A DNA stretch of 64,000 bases, from the NCBI GenBank assembly GCA_949825025.1, contig OX463784.1, positions 21,550,868 to 21,614,867 of the forward strand. The letters are read 5' to 3'. The translations under genes were made by a program, and so were the position numbers. This document shows, piece by piece, positions 36,331 through 50,205 of the stretch. Each line of letters starts with the position of its first letter. Within the stretch, counting starts at the first letter, position 1. The notes under the pieces were generated by a model. It had not been told where the DNA came from. It searched no databases and was given only the letters and a program-made list of their open reading frames with translations. The DNA is from Siphlonurus alternatus (taxonomy: Eukaryota; Arthropoda; Insecta; Ephemeroptera; Siphlonuridae).

Positions 36331-37422
36331 TTAGTGGACGTAGCTGGCGTAGGGGGAAGCGAATTGGGTCTTGACGACAGCGGGGGCAGCGGCGTAGTGA
36401 GCCACGGCGGGGGCAGCGTGGTAGACAGTGGGGGCGGCGTGGTAGACAGCGGGGGCAGAGTGGTAGACAGCGGGGGCGGCGCGGTAGGTGAAGGCTGGGG
36501 CAGCAACCTTAGTGACGACGGGGGCGGCGTGGTACACAGCGGGGGCAGCCTGGTAGGCGTAGGCGGGGGCAGCGACCTTAGCGACGACGGGGGCAGCAAC
36601 AACAGTCTTAGCCACGACGGGGGTTCCCTCCTTGTGCACGACGGCGTTGAATCCGTTAACGTCATCAGCGGTGTAGTCAACAACGCGACGGGTTCCGTCA
36701 GCCTCCACAAGGCTGTAAGATCCAGTAACGACATCTCCGTTGCGGGTCTCCTCCTGGTGCTTGTTGTCTCCGGTGATGGCATCAGCCACGGAGTAAGCGT
36801 AGTTGTACTGGGGGTTGGGGTCGAAGTCGGCGGACACGACGGTCTTGGCCAGCACGGGGGCGGCAGCGTAGGTGGCCACGGGGGCAAGCACGCCGGCGTT
36901 GGCGGCCGCGATCAGGGCGAACAGAGCGACGAACTGAACAACGAACAAATGGGGGTTTGTTAATTTGAGTATTATTATGATTGGGAGTTTTGACTATTAT
37001 AATTTGTATCAAAACGTTTATAGTCTCTGAAGTCTTAAAATGTTTCAATACTGGATTATAATTTTCATAAAAATTGTTACAGTAGATGTAAAATATTCCC
37101 CAAATAAATTGATATTATCTTTATAAATTTAATTCATTACCATTAAAATTGAAAACCAGTAACTTCCATCACCCATCCTTGACATTTCTTGTGCGAAAGT
37201 ATTACAGGATTGCAGAATTTGAATAACTTAATATATTTTATCATTTTTGCAAATTAAAGTCATATTTTTTAATTTTTTAAATTTACAAAAATTATTTTAA
37301 AATAATTATTTTGAAAGTAAAAACAAAATTAAAAATATTAAATTTAAAAAGAAACTAATACAAAATTAATGTGTAAAATTTACAAATGAACCAATCTAAA
37401 GAAAACATACCTTGAATGCCAT
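36331..37422 (-). CDS. RR-2 cuticular protein (gene 9), 2 exons
   Basis: 204 aa, the longest of the GVLAPVATY group. Exon 1 is 37411-37422 (MAFK), the intron 36934-37410, exon 2 36331-36933; the open frame continues a few codons into the intron before the CGTTGTTCAG acceptor. Signal peptide 1-17. RR-2 domain about 40-107, combining [20 protein letters not shown] (as gene 5) with [14 protein letters not shown]. The C-terminal region is expanded with [14 protein letters not shown] and several [14 protein letters not shown] units, and the tail is [14 protein letters not shown] at 36305-36310, in a 3' flank shared with gene 8. The promoter is unlike that of genes 5-8, so the gene pairs one group's 3' end with a different promoter. 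Confidence 0.92.
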
Positions 37423-37439
37423 GGTAAAGCTTGTTGAAG

Positions 37440-37476
37440 AATGATACTTTCTTAGGTCGACTCCTCGGTTTATATA
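37440..37476 (-). promoter_or_regulatory. Core promoter of gene 9 (TATA + initiator)
   Basis: TATATAAA at 37469-37476 and a TCATT initiator at 37440-37444, +1 about 37442, 20-nt leader. The TATAAA/TCATT combination is shared with gene 4 only. Confidence 0.7.
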
Positions 37477-38215
37477 TTCAGTGTGGTGGACCACCTGTCG
37501 AGGGCATCAGGTTCCTCCCTGACCCACCCGTCTCCTCCCAAAGTGTCTTGGTCAACAGGTTCGATCTCGCACCGTGTGTACGTGCAGTGATCCACAGTGG
37601 CTAAGTATCTGGGTCACAACACCCGAGGTAAATATGATCTTTTTTAAATGTTATGGATTTATCACGTGACAAATTTATTTGGAATTTATTTTATAGTTTC
37701 ATCATACGCAGTATTAGACATCACACCTAGAGTGGCTTGAGCCATACCTAAACCTTACATCTTTGTGTACTTTAAATAATAAAAAAAAATTAACAAAATT
37801 TAAAATGTGAAATATGTAATAAACAATAAATAATTTTTATTACATACATAGTACTAATATTAATTAATATTAAATAATTATTTGAAATAATATAATTTTG
37901 ATAATAATAATAATAATAATAAAACAATTTTATATATGATATACAATTTGATTCTATGAAAAACATAATATAATAAAAAAAAAATGAAGATCTAACGTAA
38001 TATTTGTAAATATATTATTTGATCCTACACTTAGCTTTCTGAATATACTATAATATTAATAGCCATAAAAAATTAGTATACTATCGTATAAAAATAACAT
38101 GTAGAAAAGACGCATTGCTTTCATTTGCGACGTTTTTCAAGGACTTTGTAATCACCCTGTATTACTAGTTATTACTAGTGAAAAACCTGGCTCAATATTT
38201 ACTTTGTTCTTTTTC

Positions 38216-38500
38216 TGTTTTCAGTAGTCGGCTCATTTGCAACAGCGTCAGTTACGGCCTTGTCCTCCTAGAATGACTGAGGGAAACGTGGAAACCTTAA
38301 TCAGATGGACGCTACAGTTTTTGTCAATGAACTGGAAATGCAATGGTTCAAAGCTATGGGAATCACAAGATGGATTAAGGGATAATCGATTTCACTTAGG
38401 GTGAGAGAAGCTTCATTTTTGTTAAAAATGGTCACCCATCCAACTACTAACTACGATCGGTGTTGTTTGACTTCCATGAACGGTCGAGAATTATGTAAAT
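38216..38500 (-). mobile_element. SINE with 5S rRNA-derived head, copy 1
   Basis: On the minus strand it begins with a stretch closely resembling the inner promoter half of 5S rRNA: GAAGTCAAACAACACCGATC, then TTAGTAGTTGGATGGGTGAC. It continues to the core GGTTTCCACGTTTCCCTCAG near 38280. 5S-derived SINEs are transcribed by RNA polymerase III from such an internal promoter. It is too diverged and too short to be a functional 5S gene. Confidence 0.7.
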
Positions 38501-39799
38501 TTATATCATAATATTAATTTATATTACAATAAGAACATTGTTAATCAGATTTCTTGACTAATAGCCAGGTATACCATATGGTAAAAAAAAAATCAATAAA
38601 TTATCTGTAGACAACAAAATTAATTAACATTTACTAAGAACTCTTGCTGATGTAATTTGTAACATGATAGTGCTTACATTATCCCAAAGGTATTTCCCGT
38701 CCAGTTACTTTTTATTGCAAACCACCTACGCTGCTCCGGAAATTATTTCACTCTGTAAATCTAGAACATTGGACATTAACCAAATAGGTTACAACGTCTG
38801 AAAAATACCCCAGGCGTTTTTTTTTTTTTTTAATTCATTGAGTGCATAATTGTAGCTTTCTATAATACAGTCTGTAATGAAATGGTTAATACCCTCAGGC
38901 CTTCCTCTACAGTAATGTACGACACTTAAATTTCTTCCTTTTTTTTATATAGTAATTGAATTAATAATAAAAAAAAATGTAATAGATAAAGACATTATAA
39001 TTTCAATTCTTGTTGAATCATATACTTTCTTTATAAAGGCACGACAATTACATGCACGATAAAATTTTGCATTCAATTTCATGTATAAAGAAAAATTGCA
39101 ATATTTAGACAAATTGTATCATGTAATACTGGCTTTATAATATGTATGGAATGATAACTTTAACGCTTTCCATTCGCCAACAGATGAACATAAAGCTTCG
39201 ATGTTAAATGTATATAGAACAGTTTTTCGAGCGACCATAAAATTTAAAATTGTGTATAGTAAAAATTGAATATTTGCAGCAAAAAGGTCAGATACAGCAG
39301 TACAGAGAACTCTGTAAATTTGTTACCCTAAAAATATATAGCTCATATCTAAACAACATTTAACATTGTAGATAATATTGATATAAAGCAAGCGTTGAGG
39401 AGTGATATAAGATTTTTCCATACCAGGTAACAGGTAAGAAAAACGCTTTTTAAGAAAACGGCGTAAAACGCTTTTTAACGCATGCTTAATGTTTTAGCAA
39501 AAATAAAAGTAGTTTTATAAATTTTCAGCTTTAGTTTCAATTTCTTCAAATAATTTTGAGGTCAGTTTTAGCAACCCAAATTTTAAAACCTGCCATAATT
39601 AATTCACAATGAAACATTCAAATTGTGCACAATAATCGAAGCGAACATAATAGTCTCATAATATTTTAAGCAATAGATATATCTTAGGGCTTATTAAAAC
39701 TTTGCAGCAAAGCAGACTGATAAACTGAACTGATATTTCGCATAGATAAAACTGTGGAATAAATTACTCTACACTATAGGCGAATGAGATATTATTTCA

Positions 39800-40102
39800 C
39801 ACAATTTTTCAAAAACTGTGCAATGTATCAAACAGCAAAATTTTATGAATTTTTACCAGCATGTTTGAAAGAAATAAAAACCAGTAAACTTTTTCGCACA
39901 AAATTAAAGAATGTATTGATCAATAAAGAGTTTTACTCTATTAAAGCTTTTGAGAGTAATAAAATGTCTGAAAAAGTATTATCAGGATTATAAAATAAAC
40001 AAAATTATAAATTTACATATACATTGTATTGACTGATATATATATATGTATGTATATGTATATATACATATGTGTATGTGTGTGTATATGTGTATGTGTA
40101 TG

Positions 40103-40145
<43 letters not shown>

Positions 40146-40440
40146 ATGTGTATGTATGTATGTATATATGTATATGTATGTATATATGTATATATATATG
40201 TATATATATATATGTTCCACATAAACTAAAATTTATCAGTATTAATGGTGACTTTGGCTTGTATTTTGTTTTTATTATTATTGTCAGTGATTGTGTTTGA
40301 TAGTGTTAAATAACTTATGTAAATGTGTTTAAGTTTGATGTTTTTATGTTGTATTTTGTCCAATTTTGACTTGAACATATGTTTGTCTTGTACAACCAAA
40401 AAGAAGTTCCAAAATAAAAATAAATAAATAAATAAATAAA
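39800..40440 (+). mobile_element. Truncated non-LTR retrotransposon 3' end, copy 3, split by a microsatellite
   Basis: An open frame to 39993 encodes FRTKLKNVLINKEFYSIKAF, homologous to the peptide of the copy at 18.4 kb. After the stop lies a long TATA/TATG/TGTG microsatellite, then TTGACTTGAACATATG, TGTACAACCAAAAAG and an (AATA)n tail. Confidence 0.65.
40029..40216. repeat. Compound (TA/TATG/TG)n microsatellite
   Basis: About 190 bp of alternating purine-pyrimidine repeats. The overlapping I/Y/H/T- and M/C/V/Y-rich frames on both strands are artefacts of it. Confidence 0.9.
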
Positions 40441-41699
40441 TTTAGAAATTAATTAGTTTACCATATTTTAATACGTAGTTCTATTTTAGTGACGTACAAA
40501 ATTTAGGCCGAGCTAATTTCAAAATGAGATTTTTTTCTTATGTTATTATTATGTAAAATTATATTTTTCTGACGACACTGAACGATTATATAGCCTTTAT
40601 ATAGGAATATTTTAATGAAAATTTAGATCTTTATGGTCAAAAATTAAGATTTAAAAATAATTTGAGTTGTCTTTTAATACATGTAAATATAATTTTCAGT
40701 TCAGTTCAATACAACCTTTAAATTGTTAGAGAAGGGGGACAGTGACTAAAGTCATTGGTAAATATATCATGTTTTGATGAACTTGATTACTTACTGACCA
40801 TAATAATTAATAATTTTAGAATATATTATCCACATTGATTATAAAAAAAATACGGTAGAAACACATTCTTTTAAGAGATCATAAATATTTAAATGAAATA
40901 AGTCTGCATGACATTTCTTGTATTAGATTAATTTGCAATGTAGCTCTTCTAGCAAAATCTATAAGCTAGGCATGCATATATAATTTTATTCTAATTCAAA
41001 CTAATTCTAAAGCAATTACGAAACAAAAAAATACATAAAATTCCCTAACTTTGAATGATTTAAGTCAAATTATATAACGTAATATACATAACTTTTGAGT
41101 TAACTAAACACTTTCAAGAAATCATTAATTGGTATGAAACTAATCATGGTAAAAGATTAATTAATTATACCTTTTGGGCATGAATTATACAATATAACAT
41201 AAATTAAGTTTATAATAGTTATTATTAGGTTAAGCTAAAAACAGTTCAGAAAACTTGATATGTTTGGTCTACAAATTTTGACATGTCTGGGTCATTAAAT
41301 ATAATCTAGAAAACCTAATTTTCAATGGTAAACCATAAGAAAATGAACCTTAAGTACATAATATAAGTTACAAGTGTTACCGCAAACCACAAATATAGAC
41401 AATTTACTTAACGATATGGTTTTCATGCAAATGTATAATGATGCTAATTTCACCCTTATTAACATTCCTAATTATTGACATATAAACCACAACATGTAAT
41501 AATACCTTAGTGTATTACCTTAGGTTCTCTTTATCTGCATTTTTATTGTTGTAGAAATACATGAGCATTGTTGTAATTGCAAAGTATATCTAAGGTTACA
41601 GCGACATTATCAACATATTAAGTTGCATCAAGTATTTTCCATTCAAGCCGCTTTTTGCCTTTTTTTTTTTCTTTGTTTTTATTATTATTTTATTCATTA

Positions 41700-42020
41700 A
41701 TTATTTACAAGGATACACCTTTATGAGCTTGGAGCTCATGGGTAGGATAAAGAAAGAATGGTGGCCACAGCCTGTTACGCGTCCAAGCATTCGTTGATTT
41801 GAGACTGAGGGAACCTTGGAGAACCTCTCTGTAAGGACGGACACCTCTGCTTTTTATTAATAGAAAACAAGTATATTCAAAGCCTGGGGAACCACACACA
41901 AGTGTATCACTGCATGAACTGAGTGGAAAGCGAGATGAATTTGCCCTATGAAGCAACGTAATTTTTACTTGAAACGATCACCCATCCAACGTAGCTTGAC
42001 TTTGGTGATCTTGTTCATTA
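41700..42020 (-). mobile_element. SINE with 5S rRNA-derived head, copy 2, near full length
   Basis: Read on the minus strand, the head has GATCACCAAAGTCAAGCTAC then TTGGATGGGTGATC, matching 5S rRNA with an internal deletion. The core AAGGTTCCCTCAGTCTC follows near 41800. The tail ends AAAGGTGTATCCTTGTAAAT and an A-rich AATAAAAT stretch. Its small minus-strand frame is not a gene. Confidence 0.7.
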
Positions 42021-42497
42021 ATCTTTATTATATTTGTACACTTCAGGATATCAAGAACGTGATATGTTTACCATTGTCGCTATATATAGAGGCATAAACT
42101 TTTGGGATAGTTACATGTATTGTCATTATCAAAATGGTTTTCGTTATGCATACAGAATAGAATTTTTTTTTATTAGGCGACTTTTGGCCTGACAGCCATT
42201 CTTCCATGTAACCTCATATACATTTTAGTAATATTAAACATAGTAATTATCTTATCACCATTATTTCATCCATTTAGTTTCTTGAGGTAACATGTATTTT
42301 GTACTCATCATATTAATTTCACTTTAATTATCACTTTCATACAATTAATCTTGCTAAATTAAAACGATATTAATTTATGTTCTGGAGTAAATTTCAGCTC
42401 GTGTTCGGAAAGTTGAGACCCGCAACATATTATAAACTGATCTACAATGTAATGAAACGTACAGTTGTAGAAAAGTTTATTTAATATGCACTGTTAT

Positions 42498-42562
42498 TGA
42501 CGCCTCATAAGAATAAAATTACCCATTGTAAACGAATATGTATTTAACACCGTCATGTGAAC
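42498..42562. mobile_element. ACACTA foldback MITE, half copy
   Basis: GACGCCTCATAAGAATAA, TTAACACCGTCATGT and nearby bases match one half of 14599-14711. The other arm is missing. Confidence 0.6.
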
Positions 42563-45500
42563 AAATTGAATGTTAGGGATCTCATAAAAATCCCATATTT
42601 TACTGAAATAAATGGATAATATACAATAAAATTTCTATTATTTATTTATATTTTTGCCTCATGGCCAAACCAAATTATTGAAAAAAATATTTCTTTCCTT
42701 GAAATTATTCATGAGTAATATTTTTTGTTAGAAAAGTCCAAAAATAAATTAAACTCGCAATTTTCTTAATATTTAATTTAGTCGTATTCCCTATAACTAT
42801 AAGGACTGTAACCTTTATTTTAACTTAATACTTGATAGATATGAATTCATTATAAAACCTATACTTGTATATAATATTATAAAGCATTTATATTATAACT
42901 TCCGAGGCCAAGGGCAATATATTATAACAGTTTAAATCTTACGTAACTTATATATCACACACGTGTGTTTCAGTGCATCGAGTATAAGCAAGTATTGCAG
43001 TAATTTTTTGCACGTTTGCCAGACTTGGTTGTGAAGAAAGCAAATCACCCACCAGCTGACAATCTAAATGAGTCAGCAACATTCCAACTTTCTTACATCA
43101 GGAACAAAGGTTATGATCAAATCATTTCATTAATAACGTTATGTGTTTTTAGTTCTCTTTACTTTATTGCTTGCAATGGAAGGTGCATATTTTAAGCAAG
43201 CATATATTGCCAATATTATTTGAATAATATAAATTACTGAATTAAAGTCGTCAAGTGACAATACAGATATTATTTTAAATTAAATTTTTTTATAGAACAG
43301 TCGGTAATTCGTCATTCATATTCATTTATAGTTTCCATGGTCATAGTATTATAGTAACAGTTTTCAGTTATTCGTACAGACGTGACGAAAACGTGATGGT
43401 GATTTGACAGTGTCTATTAATAATGAAGCCTTTTAGTTCAATAAATCATATATTTTTTTTATATGAAAAATTAGCAATGAAATTAAAATAACGAAAACAT
43501 TTAATCAAAATTTAATTTTATAAAAAATGAATATTGTGTAGAAAATGAAAAAAAAATATAATAATATAATAATAAAATTTTAAAAATCCTTTAATTAATA
43601 TAATAAAAGTTAAATGATAGATTTGTTTTTAATACTTTTAATTGCTTCCTAGAAATTCCGGGTGTGTATTAACGTAGTTTATTTCTTATTCATTTTTTCT
43701 TCTATGAAAATCACAATACAGCTTTCGTAGCGTATTAAAATAATATTTTGTATTTAATTCAATGTAGCTAACAATATTTTTTTAGTGAAAATTTTAATCC
43801 TTCGTTCTTCGCAAAGCAGCTTATGAACAAATTGCCACCTCCCCTAATGTACTGAATAATAAAAACAAATTTTAAATTTTATTTTACAAAAACTAAATGT
43901 TTTTTTTTAATAATAATACACCGGGTATTAATATTTGTATAATCTATAATCAAAAGTACACTGAATAGTTATGAATTTGCACCAGTTTAAATTTGTAAGA
44001 TTGATACTGATAAATATTATGCACTTAAGTGTACGCAACCATTACGTCTATAGAGCTGATTGCGCTGACGTCATGCCCCTGTAAGTTAGGCTGCCTTATG
44101 GAGGACCAGAATGCACAGACTAGTATATAAACAAATTACATATTGATTTCTTTTCACTTTATTAAACAAAATAAATCAGTTTTAAAATATTGTAAAAATA
44201 CACCAATTAACGATAGATAGCATAAAAAAATCGCATCATTATTTAACAATCAAAACTATTTTATTTAATTTTTTTTTGTCATTTCTCCTATCTAATGCCA
44301 TAGTAGTTGGACCTCCACTTTCTCTTTTCTACCCTCCTGACCGTCCGTATAACTGCTATGTTATTTTCCCTCGTAAACAAAAACAGCAAACAACTCTATT
44401 ATAACGCCCAGCTAGCAGACAACATAAGAAGTTAAGTTGGGAGTCTCCGTTAACTAACATCAGTGCAAAGAGAAAGTGATTTATTTAACGTTGACCTTAT
44501 CAGGGATTGTCACCATTTCTAGATCACGCACTCAACAATGATAATTTAAATATTTATAGAGTACGCCTTACTTAAATATACAGCATATGTCAATTATATA
44601 CTATATTTTTATATTATGATGACACGACTAACTTAATTCTTCATTGCCCCAAACAATTATATTTAATATTTTTAATTAGTAACTTTATTAATGAAGTGCC
44701 ATAGTGCTTTTTTCAGTTAGAAATTTAATTAATATTTACTCATACATATTGTAATTGTCATTTTACAGAACTATTGTATCATTCAAATTTATTAAATTAT
44801 TTTTATTTTTAATTAGTTTATTTTATCGAAAGATAAAAATCTTTATAGAAATTAATTTTTCTAATGATTAGTTTATTTTTTTTTATTAATAATTAATATT
44901 TTTTTAAATAAATTTACATTTAAAATTTATCAAATTCAATTAAGAACATAATGTATACAAAATTAAAGTAAATATAATTAAACAAAATAACAAAAAACAC
45001 TAAAAAACACAAATAATAATTAAACTAATCAAAATTATCTGCATGTAATGTTGCTATTTGAAATATTAGTTCATAAATTTTAATGCTAAAAAAAATGAAG
45101 TTGTGTAAAAAATGTTAAAACAAATTATTGAGACAGTTTTATTATATTAATAGCCAACAATATTTACAATGACCCTTAACACTGAGAAAAAAATGCTTTA
45201 CTATATCGCTAGGGGCAAGGCGGTGGCCTTGAGTGGCATTGACCTATATATTAGAATTTTGCTATACGTGCATAGTCTAGTTAGTTAAATTTCTTAAAAC
45301 ACCATATGGCTAGTTTATACTAGAATTATATTGTCTAATAAATTATAATATTTGCACACCTACATGATCAGATAACAATATTTAAAAAACTATGTAATAA
45401 TTTATTTATTATCTGGCTTAGGGAGTTGCTATCCTTCAACTATTATAATTAACAATAATTTTTGTTTTTAAATGTGTTAGTATAATAATTTCTTTAATTT

Positions 45501-45697
45501 TGTAGTCTATGTTATTAATTCATCTTTCACGAAATAATATGTGAAAAAAAATACAGCATTCATCTATATATTCTATATTATACTTGTATACTATACAATA
45601 ATAAATTGAAATATTGAAGAATATTAATGTAATTCCTCCAATATTGTTGCAATGAAGTATTCAGTGTACTCATTTCAAATAATTTTAATGAAATATC

Positions 45698-45976
45698 GAC
45701 CTCAATTTTTTTATTGCAGAAATGGATAGAGGGTGCAAAGTTATGCTACCCTGATTTTTTTCAGATTTTTTTTGAGACCAGGAAGTATTTTTAAAAAATT
45801 ATTGAAAGTCCTTTTTGTGACGTCACGCGGCGGCAAGTCCTATCTTTTTCTTAAGGAGCAGCGTCTCGTGACGTCACAAAAAAAACTTTCAATGATTTTT
45901 TAAAAATAGTTCCCGGGCTCTAAAAGATCTGAAAAAAATCAGGGTAGCATAACTTTGCATCCTCTATAAAAAAAAT
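45698..45976. mobile_element. Foldback element with paired TGACGTCA sites, copy 2
   Basis: GACCTCAATTTTTTTATTGC and GAAATGGATAGAGGGTGCAA open the left arm. The right arm ends early at GCATCCTCTATAAAA. TTTTTGTGACGTCACG occurs in both arms. Confidence 0.75.
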
Positions 45977-47191
45977 TCAATTTTAGAGAAGTGCATTACA
46001 AAATTAAATGACACTCGGTATTAAACATTATTAATTGAAAAGAAATTGCGTAATTCTTTATTATAACTTATGATTATGTAAATATTTGGTAATATTTTAA
46101 ATACTTCAGATATACCTTATATTGTAAACTATTTTTATAATATATAGCATCGTATTACATTCTACTGTATTGTATGAATTATTATCTACTTGAACTGGTA
46201 TTTTTAGCTGGCATGATGGTCCTAGCCCATGTAATTTTTTATTGACCTCCATATATTATATCTAGATGTTCTATAATAATATGTGGAGGATTATAGTAAA
46301 CGTAGTAAATTATAACAACTAACCTTTAAGTGATAAAATATTGCATTTCTTCATAAGATATATATTATTAAATATAATATATGTAAATAATTATAAGTTT
46401 GCTAAACTAACCAGTGAAAGTATAATATAATCTAAATAACATACTATTTAAATAAAAGTGCATTAAACATGCAATAATATTTTAATAATAAGAATTTATG
46501 ACAGCTCTTCAAAATTAATCTAGGTTAATCATATCTGGTTTTATTATATGTATAAAAAAAAACGAATGTCACCAAGATATAACACGTACACTACTTAACA
46601 AATTTTTAGCTTAAGGGGATTTATTGGAGAACAAGGTTGTGTATATAGTCAAATTTAATTAAAATTACCATCAGAATTACCCGGAAGTGGAAGCTTTTTC
46701 CCCTTCCTATTTGTAATTGAAGTTTGAAATTTTGAATAAAGGTAAGAAATTAGGAGTACTGATTTGTATGCAAAAATTTAAAATTCAGATAAAAACAAAA
46801 ATACTAGAATCTACTCACTTCCGGTTTCTTTTAAGGGGAATGTAGAATAAATTTAACTATATTTAAATAGTTAGTAGTTACTTAAGAAAAGGCGTTAACT
46901 TTTAAAGTATTTATAAAACATGAAGTATATATAACAATTTCTATTGATAAATCTATTCTAACAAGACATAATTTTCAAGTTGAATACATGTTAGAAATAC
47001 TTTTTGCAATGATTGTAATAATTATTTGCATCATATTACGACTTAAGGTCTTGGGCGTGGTTATGTATTGCCATTTTGTCACCTTTGTGTGTTAAGACAA
47101 ATCTCGATAGCGGTGTGTTGAAATATATTATTATTTTTAGATTTATTTTGTAATGAAGAATTAGAAGTAATTTTTTTAAATGTTGAAACAT

Positions 47192-47331
47192 TGGGTGGTA
47201 TTCACGAGGAACATTTTAGAGAGAGATATTTTAAGAAGCGATTTTCTTACCTGTTACCTGCATGGTATAAAAAACACTTCTTAAAATATCTCTCCTTAAA
47301 ACGCTCCTTAACTCTTCGTGAATCCCACCCA
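47192..47331. mobile_element. TGGGTGG foldback element
   Basis: TGGGTGGTATTCACGAGGAA is mirrored by the right end CTTCGTGAATCCCACCCA. The inner arms AGAGAGATATTTTAAGAAG pair with CTTCTTAAAATATCTCTC. The termini resemble those of the TGGGCGCGATTCACGAAG elements, so it may be a related family. Confidence 0.75.
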
Positions 47332-48082
47332 TTAATTATTAAAAAACGAACAATGACTAATTAATGCATTAGTTGTAATTACTGGCAAGCTTTAACACTA
47401 AATTATTAGATGCTGAATTCGATTTCAGTACAATTATTTTAACCTTACAGTAAGGACGTTTTCGGTTTCATTACATTAAATGGGCTAATTGAACCTCATT
47501 TTCAGTACTTTTTGCACTTTTAAGTACAAATATTATCCTTAGAGTAAGTATCTAAAAGTTTAGAGTGTTTGGTATATAGTTTTGACTAGACAAGAACATT
47601 GAATTACTAATGAATAATAAAAAAAAATAAACCTTATAATTATTTAATAAGTGCTAAAAATTAAACAAACCAAAGAAAAATTGTCTTCTTAATTAAATAT
47701 AAGCCAACAGAGATACGATTCTTCAATGCTTTGTATTTCTTCTCTCTTCATTAATTCCTTTTTAGAGATGTTTTCTTTTCAAATTATTGGTATTATTGAA
47801 TATAATCACACGTATGTTAAATTATCACTGCTCAAGAAAGCCTTTCGATCGAGTCACAATTCAATAAAAAATTACATCATCATTTTAGTATGCTAATATT
47901 TGCACGTAATTAAATGTGCTATGCATGCTAACGTAAAGGTAAAAAAATAACTCAGTTCTGAGTTAGTTTTTATTTAATCGGAATTAAATGACTGTATGCA
48001 TGGACGCAGGCTGAAAATTACATGCACGTAAAGAACATCGACATTTTAATAAGCGACTTCTTAGTATTCAATGACACTGAAT

Positions 48083-48298
48083 ACAAAACGATTTTCATAT
48101 TAACACTTACCAAGCACCCGAGTAGTAAATTGTATAAGCAATCAACAATGTCACGTACCTGAAACAAAAGAGAAACAAAAATCAATATTTAATGAACTAA
48201 TAATTATAATTTGTTTAACATTGTGACCCACATTCAATAAGTCATTGTATAAAGTGTCTCACAAAGTATTGTGAAAATATTTGGCACTTGTTCAAGTA
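48083..48298 (-). repeat. Exon-like segment, copy 2 of a long-distance duplication
   Basis: Nearly identical to 737-950. On the minus strand a 48-bp block (48111-48158) lies between the acceptor TTTGTTTCAG and the donor GTAAGTG. It is open in phase 0 (VRDIVDCLYNLLLGCL) and also in another frame (YVTLLIAYTIYYSGAW). Its length is a multiple of three, unlike copy 1. I cannot name a family. If it is a real exon, its gene's other exons are not visible to me. Confidence 0.55.
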
Positions 48299-48461
48299 CA
48301 TGTTTATACATGTCTACAGTAGAATTTGCATATACTATACTGCAGTAAAAAAAATAGTAGCTGTAGAATTATATTTTATAATTATTATTTGTGTCAGTTT
48401 TAATCAAAATGAAGCAAATCCACTTCTAGAATGGTAAATGGTTATCTAATAAATATATTTG

Positions 48462-48466
<5 letters not shown>

Positions 48467-48495
<29 letters not shown>
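48467..48495. repeat. Poly-T run
   Basis: 29 uninterrupted T. It could mark the tail of a minus-strand retro-insertion or be a slippage tract. Confidence 0.95.
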
Positions 48496-50205
48496 CCAAC
48501 AAGCAGCATGGATTTTATTATATACATGGAAGTATTGGAAACGTATTGCATACAATTTTATATAAATGCTTTCATCATATTGTGGATTGTAGTCATGCAT
48601 CACTTTCATGACTTGATAATGTTGAGTTTCTTTGTATATCACCTAATGCTATATCTAATTTAAAAAGAAATTAATGAAATAAAGATATAAGAGGTCAATT
48701 TACTAAAATAAAATATAGACAAACATGCTTATCGCAGGACAGCTTGAACGTGTCCGAAATACTAGACATGCATTTATACACTTCCAAGTCCGAAAGAGAC
48801 GTATATAGATATGCCATTCTGTTTTGGCGAAATTATAAAATTCACACAATAGTTATCTTAAGTTAAAATCCAACCTGCCTCTAAATACAGATTGATACTA
48901 ACAGAGAGTAACGAGACAGATCGTTTTTTTTTTTTTTTTAATAATTTTTACTATTTATTATTATTGATATCCATACTAGTTTTTTAGCAAATAAATGTGC
49001 TGATGACTTCCCTTATGAAAGGGGTATTGTTTAAATTATCATATATTTATTTTAGAATTTAATTATTAAAAAAATAAAATAATGTCACTATTATTTTATA
49101 AATTGTCATAAAAGTAAATCAAAAGATGTGAAAGTATATGAAAATAATACATTACACTATATTTTCTATAAATTGGCAAGTACAATACATTTTCTTCATA
49201 AAAATTACATCATATTACATTACTACGTATAGACAATGAAAGTTTTTGTTACTTATGAGAGAGAAAGAAGAATTTAGGTCATTTCACCACCTCTCTGGTT
49301 CTCCACTACATTTGGTCACGCAAGCAATGGTAACAAGTAATCATACTGTCAAGTTCATAATTCAATGAAGTAAACGTAGCCTTGCAAGGACGTTCGTTCA
49401 CCGTATAACAAAAAAACACTTCATGGTATTATCATTATATTTGATTATTATAGTAATATATATTGCACAGTATATATCCATATATATATGTACGTGGTAA
49501 CGGAAAAATATCATAACTCCAGTAGTTAAAATGGAGTTAGATTATTATTACATGCGCGCACCTATATAAAATATCATACATCCATTTTTAATTGGCATAT
49601 ATTTTTTTTTCGCTTACTGATGAAGTTTGGAGTTGGGATATTCTTCCGCAACCACTTTAATTAATATTTCAAATTTATTGACGATTGAGTAATCATTTTG
49701 TATTTTTTTTGAGAACCTTACATTGGGAATTTCTCACCAGTCTTCCTGCAATACTTTTAACATTTTCAAATCTTTTATGCTGTGTGTTAGCATTTTATTA
49801 TTTAAATAAAAATAAAGATATAAATGTTTTATTTATTGATATTAAAAAAATTGTAACTAAAAAGACTTAGATTGATTAAAAATTACAAAGAAAAAATATG
49901 TATATAATCATTTAAAATGCAGTTTAAATATTTTTATTCGTTTTTTTTTTTTTTGTAATGTAACAAATAATTAAATGAATTGGGAAATATTTTTGAAGAT
50001 TAATCATGTTATCTTATTATTTCTTTTAATACTCATAAAATATACAGTAAACAATGCATATCAATATATTACACATATATTAATAAATAATTGTGCATGA
50101 AATTAAATTAGAGTTAAATTTAAATCTTGAGAAAGAGGATTTTTTTTTCATTTCATATTATACACATACAGTATGTTTTATTTTATACCAACATTAGGTC
50201 TGTTC

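Noticed and set aside
38430..38490. Possible 5S rRNA gene on the minus strand
   Set aside because: Only part of the 5S sequence is present, with many changes and no 5' half or T-run terminator in place. The neighbouring SINE core explains it better.
40005..40300. Overlapping frames rich in I/Y/T/H or M/Y/C/V
   Set aside because: Products of the TA/TATG/TG microsatellite in all frames.
41705..41956. 83-aa minus-strand frame
   Set aside because: Lies within a 5S-headed SINE copy, which is non-coding.
44285..44400. TAATGCCAT followed by a pyrimidine-rich stretch in the large gap, considered as a decayed first exon
   Set aside because: There is no TATA/initiator pair, the codons after ATG do not read MAFK, and no second exon lies downstream.
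46680..46830. Weak inverted pairing around two CACTTCCGG / CCGGAAGTG blocks, also near 54500-54830
   Set aside because: Arms are short and interrupted; I could not establish ends or a consistent family.
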